A DNA stretch of 64,000 bases from contig DIZL01000007.1 in NCBI GenBank assembly GCA_002429385.1, forward strand, positions 29,074 through 93,073, given 5' to 3'. Below, in pieces: positions 16,619-25,633 of the stretch. How positions within the stretch are numbered: the stretch's first letter is position 1; each line of letters starts with the position of its first letter. The notes beneath the pieces are model-generated. The model was not told the origin of the DNA, searched no databases, and saw only the letters and a list, made by a program, of their open reading frames with translations. Source of the DNA: Prolixibacteraceae bacterium UBA6029 (GTDB lineage: Bacteria; Bacteroidota; Bacteroidia; Bacteroidales; Prolixibacteraceae). The translations under genes were made by a program, and so were the position numbers.

Positions 16619-18817
16619 GTGAGCCAGAAAGTTTTATTGATAACGCCTCCGTTTACTCAATTAAATACGCCGTATCCCGCAACGGCCTATCTGAAAGGGT
16701 TTTTAAACACTCAAGGCATTTCCTCTGTCCAATGCGATTTGGGCATCGAAACCATTCTTGCCCTGTTTTCTTCAGAAGGACTGAAGTCTCTTTTCCAGGA
16801 CCTCGCAACCCATAACTTACAACTTTCTCCTAATGCACAACGCATTGTAAACCTCCGGGATAGCTATATTCAGACTATCGATCAGGTCATCGCCTTCCTT
16901 CAGGAAAAGAATGTCCTGCTGGCACATGTCATCTGCGAACGGAACTATTTGCCCGAAGCCTCCCGCTTTGCCCGGACTGAAGATCTGGATTGGGCCTTCG
17001 GAACCATGGGAACACGCGATAAGGCGAAGCATCTGGCTACCCTTTATCTGGAAGATCTTTCAGATTTGATCATCGAGGCTGTTGATCCGCATTTCGGATT
17101 CAGTCGTTACGCCGAACGCTTGGGACGATCTGCCGCCACCTTTGATGAACTGAATGACGCTCTGCACAATCCCGACAGCTTTATCGACCATATTCTACTG
17201 AAACTACTTCAGGCAAAAATAGAATACTGCAACCCGACCCTCATTGCCTTTTCGGTTCCCTTTCCGGGGAATTTATACAGTGCTTTCAAATGCGGACAGT
17301 ACCTTAAAAAGAATTATCCTGAACTGAAGATCGTGATGGGCGGAGGCTTTCCCAATACCGAACTGCGCTCCCTTTCCGATCCGCGGGTCTTCGAATACCT
17401 CGATTTCATTACCCTCGACGATGGCGAAGCCCCAATTCTGAACCTGGTGGAATATCTTGATGGAAAACGTAACAAGGCTGAACTGAAACGGACTTTTGTC
17501 TTGGAAGAGGGTCTGGTGGTTTACCTCAATGGCTCCATACAGACCGACTTCTCGCAATTCGAAACCGGGACTCCTGACTATTCTGATTTTGAGCTCGACA
17601 CGTATCTTTCGGTCATCGAGATTGCCAACCCGATGCACCGGCTCTGGAGCGATGGCCGCTGGAATAAACTCACGCTGGCTCACGGATGTTACTGGGGGCG
17701 ATGCACCTTTTGCGACACTTCACTTGACTATATTCGCCGCTATGAACCCAACACCGTTCAGACCCTGTGCGACCGTATCGAAGAAATCATCAGCCAGACC
17801 GAACAGATTGGCTTTCATTTTGTCGACGAGGCAGCGCCTCCCGCCCTGATGCGTGCCCTGGCACTGGAAATCATACGCCGGAAACTGACCATCGTCTGGT
17901 GGACCAATATCCGATTCGAGAAAAGCTTTACCCCCGACCTGTGCCTGCTCCTGAAAGAATCCGGCTGTATCGCGGTCTCCGGGGGTCTTGAAGTGGCTTC
18001 CGACCGTTTGCTGGGCATGATAAACAAGGGTGTGAGCGTGGACAAGGTCGCAAAAGTCACCGATCATTTTACCCGTGCAGGCATCATGGTCCATGCCTAC
18101 CTGATGTATGGCTTTCCTACCGAAACCGCCCAGGAAACCATCGATTCGCTGGAAGTGGTCAGGCAATTGTTCGAAGCAGGAGTGATACAGTCGGGCTTCT
18201 GGCACCAGTTTGCCATGACCGCCCACAGTCCTGTAGGTCTGAATCCTGACCAATTCAAGGTGAAGATTGTAAACAAAGGAGCAGGCTCCTTTGCCAATAA
18301 CGATCTGATACACAGTGATCTGACCGGGGCCGATCATGAACGCTTCAGCGAAGGCCTGCGGAAGTCTCTTTTCAACTACATGCACGGCATCTGTTTTGAT
18401 TTTCCCCTTCAGGATTGGTTCGAATTTAAGGTACCCAAAACCACTGTGGCCCCCGATGCCATTAGCCGGGCCATCGATGATCAGGCTTATGAACCTGCCA
18501 GTCCAAGTGCTAAAATCGTCTGGCTGGGCGGTCTTCCATCGATACGGACCTTTACCCGCAAGAAGAAAAACCAGTCGTTTGAAATGAGTGAACTCACCTT
18601 CTCAAACAAAAACAAGGACCTTGTAATCCAGCTAAAGCGGCAGGAAGGCGAATGGCTGTTTGGGCAGATTCCAGTGCTTTCAGTCCTGAATTCAACCCAA
18701 ACCACCTTTGGCGAACTGGAGAAATCCTTTGAACAACAAACTGGCGAAGACTTCATCCTCTTCTGGAATAGCCCTGCAATGAAGGAATTAAGGGGTAATG
18801 GATTGCTGATGCTGTAA
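16619..18817 (+). CDS. B12-binding-domain radical SAM protein
   Basis: 732 residues from a GTG start. The N-terminal part (KVLLITPPFTQLNTPYPATA) is the usual opening of B12-binding radical SAM proteins, and a Rossmann-like cobalamin-binding domain continues to about residue 260 (LKIVMGGGFPNTELR). The radical SAM core follows with the cluster motif HGCYWGRCTFC near residue 360. The spacing is CX4CX2C rather than CX3CX2C. Further core elements are FVDEAAPPALM, WWTNIRFE, GLEVASDRLLGMINKG and YGFPTETAQET. The conserved His of base-off cobalamin binding is not obvious. Reactions in this class are methyl transfers or ring rearrangements; this member's substrate is unknown. The B12 uptake operon is 4 kb away. 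Confidence 0.88.
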   Translation: MSQKVLLITPPFTQLNTPYPATAYLKGFLNTQGISSVQCDLGIETILALFSSEGLKSLFQDLATHNLQLSPNAQRIVNLRDSYIQTIDQVIAFLQEKNVLLAHVICERNYLPEASRFARTEDLDWAFGTMGTRDKAKHLATLYLEDLSDLIIEAVDPHFGFSRYAERLGRSAATFDELNDALHNPDSFIDHILLKLLQAKIEYCNPTLIAFSVPFPGNLYSAFKCGQYLKKNYPELKIVMGGGFPNTELRSLSDPRVFEYLDFITLDDGEAPILNLVEYLDGKRNKAELKRTFVLEEGLVVYLNGSIQTDFSQFETGTPDYSDFELDTYLSVIEIANPMHRLWSDGRWNKLTLAHGCYWGRCTFCDTSLDYIRRYEPNTVQTLCDRIEEIISQTEQIGFHFVDEAAPPALMRALALEIIRRKLTIVWWTNIRFEKSFTPDLCLLLKESGCIAVSGGLEVASDRLLGMINKGVSVDKVAKVTDHFTRAGIMVHAYLMYGFPTETAQETIDSLEVVRQLFEAGVIQSGFWHQFAMTAHSPVGLNPDQFKVKIVNKGAGSFANNDLIHSDLTGADHERFSEGLRKSLFNYMHGICFDFPLQDWFEFKVPKTTVAPDAISRAIDDQAYEPASPSAKIVWLGGLPSIRTFTRKKKNQSFEMSELTFSNKNKDLVIQLKRQEGEWLFGQIPVLSVLNSTQTTFGELEKSFEQQTGEDFILFWNSPAMKELRGNGLLML

Positions 18818-18864
18818 AAAGGAAATAAATCCTTTAAAGTAACTAGATTGTAGTTGCAATTTCC

Positions 18865-18872
18865 TATCTTTG
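18865..18872 (+). promoter_or_regulatory. Bacteroidota -7 promoter element before hicA
   Basis: tatctttg fits TAnnTTTG exactly and ends five bases before the hicA ATG, so the transcript would be leaderless or almost so. No clear -33 TTTG stands at the ideal distance. Confidence 0.45.
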
Positions 18873-18876
18873 TATA

Positions 18877-19125
18877 ATGACAACAAAGGATAAACTGATA
18901 CTCCGTTTTAGGTCAAAGCCGAAAGACTTTACTTTTGATGAATTAAGACGTTTTCTCTTGCTGTTTGGCTATATGGAAGAACAGGGTTCAGGGTCAAGGG
19001 TTGTTTTTAATCATGCAGTATATAATCATAAGATTAAACTTCATAGACCTCATCCAGGGAACATTCTGAAAAGTTATCAGCTTAACCTGATAGAAAAGGA
19101 ATTGCAAGATAAAAACTTATTATGA
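18877..19125 (+). CDS. hicA: HicA-family mRNA interferase toxin
   Basis: 82 residues with the double-stranded-RNA-binding-like HicA fold pattern: FTFDELRRFLLLFGY, a glycine turn, GSGSRVVFNH and the C-terminal KLHRPHPGNILKSYQL. In classical HicA the turn is GSH with a catalytic His. Here the position is Arg (GSGSR), as in a Bacteroidota subgroup that keeps the LHxPHPGN motif, so the catalytic residue may be another His. It overlaps hicB by four bases (ATGA), toxin first, which is the usual hicAB order. As a toxin it would cleave mRNA when HicB is lost. Confidence 0.87.
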   Translation: MTTKDKLILRFRSKPKDFTFDELRRFLLLFGYMEEQGSGSRVVFNHAVYNHKIKLHRPHPGNILKSYQLNLIEKELQDKNLL

Positions 19126-19463
19126 AAGACATTTTAATATACAAAGGGTTTATCGGATCGGTACATTTCAGTACGAGCGACAGGGTTTTCTTTGGTAAAA
19201 TTGAGGGGATAAATGATTTGGTGACCTTTGAAGGCACAACGGTTGATGAACTTGAAAATGCATTTCACTACATGGTCGATGAACATATAAAGGATTGTAA
19301 AAAAGAAGGAAAACCAGCTGAAAAATCGTACAAGGGTAGTTTCAATGTACGCATAAGTCCTGATCTGCACCGACAGGCAACACAAATAGCCAGTGTTGAG
19401 GGGATAACACTGAATCAGCTTGTCCAAAGGGCCATTCAGCGCGAAATTGAAACCGGTAACTGA
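19122..19463 (+). CDS. hicB: HicB-family antitoxin
   Basis: 113 residues. The N-terminal HicB domain (YKGFIGSVHFSTSDRVFFGK, then INDLVTFEGTTVDELENAFH) is a partially degraded RNase H-like fold that binds the toxin. The C-terminal segment FNVRISPDLHRQATQIA ... LNQLVQRAIQREI is a ribbon-helix-helix DNA-binding domain for autoregulation. Translation is coupled to hicA by a four-base overlap. Together they form a complete type II toxin-antitoxin module. Confidence 0.9.
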   Translation: MKDILIYKGFIGSVHFSTSDRVFFGKIEGINDLVTFEGTTVDELENAFHYMVDEHIKDCKKEGKPAEKSYKGSFNVRISPDLHRQATQIASVEGITLNQLVQRAIQREIETGN

Positions 19464-19484
19464 TACCAACGATTTTCCTCCCAC

Positions 19485-19587
19485 CGTCATCCTGTCCCGA
19501 TGGCTATCGGGATTGTTTCAGGACCCCCTCTCCATCGATACGTCATGCCGTCCCGATGGCGATCGGGATTGTTTCGGCACCCCCAAC
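19485..19587. repeat. Dispersed hairpin repeat (gtcatcctg / gtcatgccg type)
   Basis: Two tandem related units, each reading gtcat-(cctg or gccg)-tcccgatggc-n-atcgggattgtttc followed by agga or ggca and a run of C. Each contains a small internal hairpin (tcccgat ... atcggga). A relative with the same ends (cgtcatgccg ... tttcggcaccccc) lies at 51659-51747. A short run of aactttaaactt-type units follows to about 19620. Confidence 0.75.
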
Positions 19588-19628
19588 TTTAAACTTCAAA
19601 CCTTAAACTTTTAACTTTCCCCCATTTC

Positions 19629-19659
19629 TTGTGAAATGCAAATACTTCATGTATTTTTG
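19629..19659 (+). promoter_or_regulatory. Probable Bacteroidota sigma-70 promoter for trpS
   Basis: ttg at 19629-19631 and tatttttg (TAnnTTTG) at 19652-19659 are separated by 20 bases, as expected for the -33/-7 pair in this phylum. It stands 26 bases before the trpS ATG. Confidence 0.55.
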
Positions 19660-19685
19660 CTCCCCATTTAACGGACACGAAAATC

Positions 19686-20687
19686 ATGAACAAACCGATA
19701 GTAGTCAGTGGCATCAGGCCAACAGGTAATTTGCATCTTGGAAATTATTTCGGAGCCGTACGCAGCTTTTTGAAAATGCAGCAGGATTACAACTGCTATT
19801 TTTTTATTGCCGACATTCATTCCCTCACCACTCATCCCACCCCGGGCGACCTTCAGTCCGGCGTGAAACAGGTGCTGGCCGAATATTTAGCCTGCGGAAT
19901 AGATCCCGAACAGGCGACTATTTTTATCCAGAGTGATGTGCCTGAAGTGTCTGAGCTTTACGCCTTCCTGAACATGAACGCTTACCTTGGCGAGCTGGAA
20001 CGCACCACCTCCTTCAAGGAGAAAGCCCGTAAACAACCCGAGAACGTGAATGCCGGCCTGCTGACCTACCCCGTTCTGATGGCCGCCGACATCATCATCC
20101 ATAAGGCACAGTTTGTTCCGGTCGGCAAGGATCAGGAGCAAAACCTGGAGATGGCCCGCAAGTTTGCCGGTCGCTTCAACCGCATGTACAACTGCGAACT
20201 GTTTCCCCTTCCGCAGCCCTTTACCTTCGATGGCGGCGACATGATTAAAGTCCCCGGCCTGGATGGAAGCGGAAAGATGGGTAAGTCCGAAGGCAATGGC
20301 ATCTTCCTTTCGGAAGACCCTAAAGATATCCGTAAAAAAGTCATGCGTGCCGTTACCGACGCAGGCCCCACGGAACCCAACAGCAAGAAGACCGAAGCCG
20401 TTGAAAACCTGTTTACCCTTCTGAAGATTGTTTCGACACCCCAGGTGGTCACTGAGTTTGATGCCGCCTACAACGATTGCAGCATCCGCTACGGCGACTT
20501 GAAAAAACAACTGGCTGAAGACATCGTGGCTTTCACTTCCCCTATCCGCGAACGCATCCTTGAAATCCTGAAAGACGAAGCCTATCTCGCCAAAGTTGCG
20601 CGCATGGGAGCTGAGAAAGCCCGCGAATCGGCACAGGCCACCCTCAATGAAGTGAAAGAAATCATAGGGTTCAAGCGATTATTCTAA
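19686..20687 (+). CDS. trpS: Tryptophanyl-tRNA synthetase
   Basis: 333 residues, the usual length for bacterial TrpRS. The class I signatures are clear: TGNLHLGNYFGAV (HIGH-like) near residue 12, the tryptophan-pocket segment YPVLMAADI, VPVGKDQEQNLEMAR and the KMGKSEGN (KMSKS-like) loop near residue 198. It charges tRNA-Trp with tryptophan in the cytoplasm. It is monocistronic: a promoter stands directly upstream and a strong terminator directly downstream. Confidence 0.98.
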   Translation: MNKPIVVSGIRPTGNLHLGNYFGAVRSFLKMQQDYNCYFFIADIHSLTTHPTPGDLQSGVKQVLAEYLACGIDPEQATIFIQSDVPEVSELYAFLNMNAYLGELERTTSFKEKARKQPENVNAGLLTYPVLMAADIIIHKAQFVPVGKDQEQNLEMARKFAGRFNRMYNCELFPLPQPFTFDGGDMIKVPGLDGSGKMGKSEGNGIFLSEDPKDIRKKVMRAVTDAGPTEPNSKKTEAVENLFTLLKIVSTPQVVTEFDAAYNDCSIRYGDLKKQLAEDIVAFTSPIRERILEILKDEAYLAKVARMGAEKARESAQATLNEVKEIIGFKRLF

Positions 20688-20710
20688 AACCTCTTCACAC
20701 TATACCACCG

Positions 20711-20742
20711 AAAATCCTGCTTCACCAGAGGCAGGATTTTTT
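20711..20742 (+). terminator. Rho-independent terminator after trpS
   Basis: aaaatcctgc ... gcaggatttt forms a ten-base stem with a loop of ten and a T run, starting 24 bases after the trpS stop. Confidence 0.9.
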
Positions 20743-20815
20743 ATTGGACAGAATTCGTCATCCGGTCTCTTCTCCGAAGCTATTCCGAGGGTATCGCATC
20801 GCCAACGGCCTGTAT

Positions 20816-20949
20816 CAACCTGCCTATTTGTGTATACCTTGTGTGTACATTGTGTGTACTTTGTGTGTACTTTATGTGTTCGTGAACACACAAGCTACAC
20901 ACAAGGTACACACAATGTACACACAAGGTATACACAAACAGGCAGGTTG
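20816..20949. repeat. Long hairpin with tandem-repeat arms (tgtgtgtacctt type)
   Basis: Arms of 66 bases (20816-20881 and 20884-20949) match with only a few mismatches around the apex gttcgtgaac. Each arm is a cap caacctgcct followed by about four 12-base units of type ttgtgtgtacat. The design, with tandem units inside each arm, is that of the hairpins at 6647 and 40505, but the unit is different. The rest of the 20688-21367 gap has no recognisable gene. Confidence 0.9.
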
Positions 20950-21367
20950 ACCCCTCCCGTTAGAGGGGAAATACCAGTTCGGATACAGGGTTGAATCCAT
21001 TGATCCCTTACTCTATTTAGAGCCGTCAATCTGTAAATCAGTACTGAAAAAGGTCATTCGGGCAGGGTCTGTAAAGTATAACTTTTTACAGATCATATCC
21101 TTCGGCAGAGGAGTTCTCGAAAGGCAGACCGTCCAATGGAACGGAAGGCCTCATATGGCTGCAAGGCAGGACGAAAACCGAAAACAGAATGAGGAGGAGC
21201 CGATAAAAGGGGACCGAAACATTTCGGTAAATCAGGTAAAAAAATGAACCCGAATTTGTGAAATGATTCTTTCGATTGGATATGATAATAAATATAAAAA
21301 GAATATATTTGTTGAGTATTTGGGGGTATTGATTCAATCAATAACTTATGAACTGACTACTATTAAA

Positions 21368-22924
21368 ATGAAATTGTCTAAACTACTAAGATCAAATCAG
21401 ATGAATATAAATTACTTTTCAAAATTTCTAAAAAGATTTCAGGTTGGGTTCGCAGGCCTGTTGCTTTTCAGTCTTCTTTTTACTTTTTGTACGGAAAAAG
21501 CCCAGCTGTGGAAGTTGAAATCTTCGGAACAGGTTGCAAGCCAGTATATTGCCAATAATCCCGATCAATATTCAGAGTTTAATAAACTGATTGGGCTTAC
21601 CGGATTAGAGCCACTGCTCAGTATCCGCGGTCCGTTCACCATCATGCTGCCCACCAACACGGCCATGCTGGACTATTACAAGCTGAAGAATGTCAGTTCA
21701 TTAACGGATTTTGACGCGAAGACTCTTCAGGATTTAATCCGTAATCACATTATCACCAATGAGATAGCTACCGGTGACATCGGATTGGGCGCACTTCGGG
21801 ATACCAATGCCATTGGGGACTACCTGGTGACTGAATTCCAGGGTTCGGATATTATCCTGAATAAAACCTCAAAAATCATCAAAAGGGATATCGTCACGGC
21901 AAATGGGTTAATTCAGGTTATTGACCGGGTTATAGATCCTCTTACCAAAGATGTTTACAGCACCGTTGCCGCTGATCCTTCGTTTAAAATTTTCTCCGAT
22001 GGACTCAGTCTTACAGGTATCAAAGATACCCTGATGCTAATAAGTTTCAAATATGGGACAACTACTGCCCGTACCCGCTTTACCGTTTTGGCAGTGGCAG
22101 ATACGACCTATCAGCGCTATAACATTAACTCGGTGGATGACCTGATTGCCTGGACGGGTGCAAATAAAACGGATAATTTAAAGATTATTAATAATCCTTT
22201 TTACAGGTATATGGAATACCATTGCTTAAACGGCAGTTATTTTCTTTCAGATCTTACTACCAGTATTTATCCGATCCTGTCACACGACAACAATGTAGCA
22301 TTTACCATTGATACGGACTATAAAATCAATCTGAATAGCAAAACCAAAAAGTATACAGGCTTTAACATTCCTGCGTCAAATGTTCCCACGAAAAATGGCG
22401 CCTTGCACGTAATTAATGATCTCTTGCCTGTAACTGATCCTGAACCTGCGGTTATTATTATGGAGACTACTGACTTTTTCGACATGAAACAGGGAGATTA
22501 CTTTGGCAAATACTATATGAAATTCGGAGACGGGGTTCATACCTTTGCCAAGATCCATTGGGTCGGTGATTTCCTGCAATATTATTACAAACCGCTGGAA
22601 CCGGTAAACATGCACTACGATTGTTTGAATATGTATGGTTGGTGGTCGCTTTCTGTAACATTTCCGAAAGTAATGAAAGGGAAATACACGATGTCGATCT
22701 TTCAGCCAAACTGGTCGGATGTAACCAATTGCGTTGCCTATGTTGATGGAGTAATGACACCTTATACCTATCTGGGAGCCAAAGGTGGTACGGGTGGTGT
22801 TGCCGGATTGCAGAAAATGGCTGACGTCGATTTTGCAACCACTGCAGAGCATACCGTAACCCTTGTGAATACCAGTTATGGCGGGATATGGTGGGATTAT
22901 GTACGATTTGATCCGGTCAAATAA
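21368..22924 (+). CDS. Fasciclin-domain lipoprotein
   Basis: About 518 residues from the ATG at 21368; the frame is open from 21263 and another ATG at 21401 is possible. A hydrophobic segment ending LLFTFC looks like a lipoprotein signal, with the Cys about residue 41. Two fasciclin (FAS1) domains follow: the first at about 55-200 (GPFTIMLPTNTAMLDYY ... NGLIQVIDRVIDPL), the second less regular to about 380 ending GALHVINDLLPVTD. The C-terminal 130 residues, rich in Trp and Tyr, form a separate beta-type domain. FAS1 lipoproteins in Bacteroidota are usually cell-surface proteins associated with SusC/D-like systems. A TonB receptor follows 352 bases downstream. Confidence 0.85.
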   Translation: MKLSKLLRSNQMNINYFSKFLKRFQVGFAGLLLFSLLFTFCTEKAQLWKLKSSEQVASQYIANNPDQYSEFNKLIGLTGLEPLLSIRGPFTIMLPTNTAMLDYYKLKNVSSLTDFDAKTLQDLIRNHIITNEIATGDIGLGALRDTNAIGDYLVTEFQGSDIILNKTSKIIKRDIVTANGLIQVIDRVIDPLTKDVYSTVAADPSFKIFSDGLSLTGIKDTLMLISFKYGTTTARTRFTVLAVADTTYQRYNINSVDDLIAWTGANKTDNLKIINNPFYRYMEYHCLNGSYFLSDLTTSIYPILSHDNNVAFTIDTDYKINLNSKTKKYTGFNIPASNVPTKNGALHVINDLLPVTDPEPAVIIMETTDFFDMKQGDYFGKYYMKFGDGVHTFAKIHWVGDFLQYYYKPLEPVNMHYDCLNMYGWWSLSVTFPKVMKGKYTMSIFQPNWSDVTNCVAYVDGVMTPYTYLGAKGGTGGVAGLQKMADVDFATTAEHTVTLVNTSYGGIWWDYVRFDPVK

Positions 22925-22991
22925 ATCCACTAACCCGGTCTGTGGGGTGATGACCCTATACAGCTTATGGTAATCAACACGAAAACAATAT

Positions 22992-23055
22992 CCGCATGAA
23001 GCAATATCATGCGGCAAGTCAGGGCTTCACTTGTGGTGAAGCCCTGACTTGCTTT
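22992..23055 (+). terminator. Double hairpin after fasciclin gene
   Basis: A stem ccgcatga ... tcatgcgg (22992-23014) is followed by a perfect 17-base stem gcaagtcagggcttcac (23014-23030 with 23036-23052) and a T run. The second is a strong intrinsic terminator. Confidence 0.85.
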
Positions 23056-23090
23056 TATGAAGATCCGATGAACGCGGCAGGTGCAGTTTT

Positions 23091-23132
23091 TTATAGGGAT
23101 TCCATCCTTTAAAAGGGATGGAATCCCTATAA
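23091..23132. repeat. Palindrome of the ggattccatc family
   Basis: ttatagggattccatcc pairs with ggatggaatccctataa around a short loop. The core ggattccatc ... gatggaatcc recurs at 47535-47565 and 49692-49718. It lies in the 352-base gap before the TonB receptor, where no gene is seen. Confidence 0.75.
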
Positions 23133-23276
23133 TCGGCGGATCGATACCTGTACGCTGTACGATCCGGCTTAAAACAGCCTCTCACCGTTAAATTCAGTTG
23201 ATTTAAAGGTTTATTTTTGCTTGTTTGCTCCTAAGGTTGTTTCTTTGTCCTCCCATATTATGTAGTTCAGAAAACC

Positions 23277-25622
23277 ATGAAACAACTGAGTATAATTGCC
23301 TTATTTATCATCCTTACAGTTCCTGCCTTGGCGAAGACAGTCACCCTAAACGGCTATCTGAAAGACAAGGCCAACGGGGAGGCGCTTATCGGGGCTTCGG
23401 TTTACGTTCCTCAACTGAAGACTGGTGTGGTGACTAATTCCTACGGATATTATTCCCTTTCGATAGAACAGGGCAGTTATTCCGTGTCCTTTTCCTTTAT
23501 GGGCTATCTGACCCAAACAATGCAGATTGATCTGAGCGCAAGTAAGCAAGTCAATGTGATGCTCGGGGAAGATCCCAAACAGCTTGATGAAGTGGTGGTG
23601 AAGGGCGCAAAGAAGAACGAGAATGTGGAAAAACTCCAGATGAGCATGGAAAGGGTCCAGGTGAAAATGCTTAAAAAACTTCCTTCATTCATGGGCGAGG
23701 TAGATATTCTCAAGAGCATCACCCTTCTGCCGGGTATTCAGAACGGCGGTGAAGGAAGTTCGGGTTTGTATGTGCGGGGGGGAGGTCCTGACGAGAACCT
23801 GATGATCCTGGACGAGGCGCCAGTGTATAATGCCTCGCACCTGATGGGATTCTTCTCGGTCTTTAATTCGGATGCCATCAAGGATGTTGACGTTTACAAA
23901 GGGGGTATTCCTGCCGAATACGGCGGGAAAGCTTCGTCGGTCATCGACATCCGTATGAAAGATGGAAACTCTCAGCAATTGGGAATGAGCGGGGGAATCG
24001 GCAATATATCGAGCAGACTGACTATTGAGGGCCCGATCATTAAAGATAAATGGAGTTTCATTGTTTCAGGACGAAGGACCTATGCCGATTACTTCGGCAA
24101 GCTCATAGGGTTAAAGCAACTGAAGGACAACCAGCTGTATTTTTATGACCTGAACCTGAAGACCAACATCCAGATCAATGATAGAAACCGCATTTACCTG
24201 TCAGCCTATACGGGAGATGATTACTTCAAGGCCGGGCAGTCCATTTACATGCGCTGGGGAAACCTGACCTCCACCGCCAGATGGAACCATCTGTTCAGCA
24301 GCAAATTATTCTCGAATACTTCGCTTATATTTTCACGGTATGATTACAGCCTGGGCATACCGGGTTCGGGATCCGATCAGTTTGACTGGACTTCGCAGAT
24401 TTCGGACTACAATTTCAAGCAGGATTTTTCATGGTACCTGAATTCAAAGAACAAGCTGTCCTTTGGATTCGACGTCATATACCATCATTTTGAGCCGGGG
24501 CAGGTCAGCGCTAACCCGGGATCGATGTTTACCAATCTGAAACTGACCAATTACAATGCCCTGGATAATTCACTGTATGTCTCGAACGAGCAATCGATCG
24601 GAGAGCGTTTAACCCTCAGGTATGGGCTTCGGTATTCGTATTTTCAGCAAATCGGACCCGGGAAAGTGAGGGCATATCTGAATCCTGCTCAGCCACAGGA
24701 AGGTCAGTCCACGGGGGTAAAAGAATACGGAGCCGGCCAGCTGGTTCCACCGGGATACCAGAACCTTGAGCCACGCCTGGCCTTGAAATACATGCTCGAT
24801 TCACAGAGTTCAGTGAAGGCCTCGTACAACCGGATGGCGCAGAACCTTCACCTGATATCGAACACCAACTCGCCCACTCCGCTGGATATCTGGCTCCCGA
24901 GCAGTACCTATATCAAACCACTGATTGCCAACCAGGTCGGACTGGGATATTTCAGGAATATCAAGGATAATATGTTCGAGACCTCTGCCGAGGTGTATTA
25001 CAAGAAAATGGAAAATGTGATCGACTATATTGACGGGGCTAAATTATTTCTGAAAGAAGACCTTGAAACAGAATTGCTGCGTGGTAGCGGTTATGCTTAT
25101 GGTCTTGAACTGTATGTGAAGAAGCAGGAAGGCCGGCTGACTGGATGGCTGAGCTATACGCTATCCAAATCGATGAGGGTAGTGCCGGGAATCAATGATG
25201 GAAAGGCTTATCCGTCAAGTTACGACCGGACACACAATGCGTCCGTTGTAGCCAGCTACGAACTCTCCCGAAGGGTGAACCTATCGGCTACCTGGGTCTT
25301 CTCAACCGGGAACCCAACCTCGTATCCAATCGCAAAATATGATGTCCAGGGTAACACGATCTATTACTATGCATCGCGAAACAGTAACCGGATCCCTGAC
25401 TTTCACCGGCTGGACGTGTCACTCACCTACGACTTCAAGAAGAACGAGTATAAGAAAGTGAAACAATCACTGAACTTCTCTATTTACAATGTGTATTCCC
25501 GAAGGAATGCTTATTCAGTAACCTTCCGCCAGAACCAGGACAACCCTAATGTATCGGATGCAACGCGTCTGTCGATCATCGGGAGTTTCATTCCATCGAT
25601 CACCTATAATTTCAACTTTTAA
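23277..25622 (+). CDS. TonB-dependent outer-membrane receptor with CarboxypepD_reg-like N-terminus
   Basis: 781 residues. Signal peptide at about 1-19, then a carboxypeptidase-regulatory-like beta sandwich at about 22-105 (LIGASVYVPQLKTGVVTNSYGYYSL). The plug domain is at about 115-225 (LPGIQNGGEGSSGLYVRGGGPDENLMILDE in part) and the 22-strand barrel runs to the C-terminal SIIGSFIPSITYNFNF, ending in aromatic Phe. It imports a bulky substrate using TonB energy. The next gene, 11 bases on, encodes a DUF4249 lipoprotein, the standard partner for this receptor subclass. No SusD is present, so the cargo is probably not a typical polysaccharide. Confidence 0.93.
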   Translation: MKQLSIIALFIILTVPALAKTVTLNGYLKDKANGEALIGASVYVPQLKTGVVTNSYGYYSLSIEQGSYSVSFSFMGYLTQTMQIDLSASKQVNVMLGEDPKQLDEVVVKGAKKNENVEKLQMSMERVQVKMLKKLPSFMGEVDILKSITLLPGIQNGGEGSSGLYVRGGGPDENLMILDEAPVYNASHLMGFFSVFNSDAIKDVDVYKGGIPAEYGGKASSVIDIRMKDGNSQQLGMSGGIGNISSRLTIEGPIIKDKWSFIVSGRRTYADYFGKLIGLKQLKDNQLYFYDLNLKTNIQINDRNRIYLSAYTGDDYFKAGQSIYMRWGNLTSTARWNHLFSSKLFSNTSLIFSRYDYSLGIPGSGSDQFDWTSQISDYNFKQDFSWYLNSKNKLSFGFDVIYHHFEPGQVSANPGSMFTNLKLTNYNALDNSLYVSNEQSIGERLTLRYGLRYSYFQQIGPGKVRAYLNPAQPQEGQSTGVKEYGAGQLVPPGYQNLEPRLALKYMLDSQSSVKASYNRMAQNLHLISNTNSPTPLDIWLPSSTYIKPLIANQVGLGYFRNIKDNMFETSAEVYYKKMENVIDYIDGAKLFLKEDLETELLRGSGYAYGLELYVKKQEGRLTGWLSYTLSKSMRVVPGINDGKAYPSSYDRTHNASVVASYELSRRVNLSATWVFSTGNPTSYPIAKYDVQGNTIYYYASRNSNRIPDFHRLDVSLTYDFKKNEYKKVKQSLNFSIYNVYSRRNAYSVTFRQNQDNPNVSDATRLSIIGSFIPSITYNFNF

Positions 25623-25633
25623 GACACGCGATC

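Noticed and set aside
16600..16815. 71-codon plus-strand frame starting with ATG before the radical SAM gene
   Set aside because: It overlaps the strongly conserved N-terminus of the B12-binding radical SAM protein in another frame and has no family match.
21263..21367. Upstream extension of the fasciclin protein
   Set aside because: It would put 35 residues before the signal peptide region; the ATG at 21368 gives a more natural lipoprotein signal.
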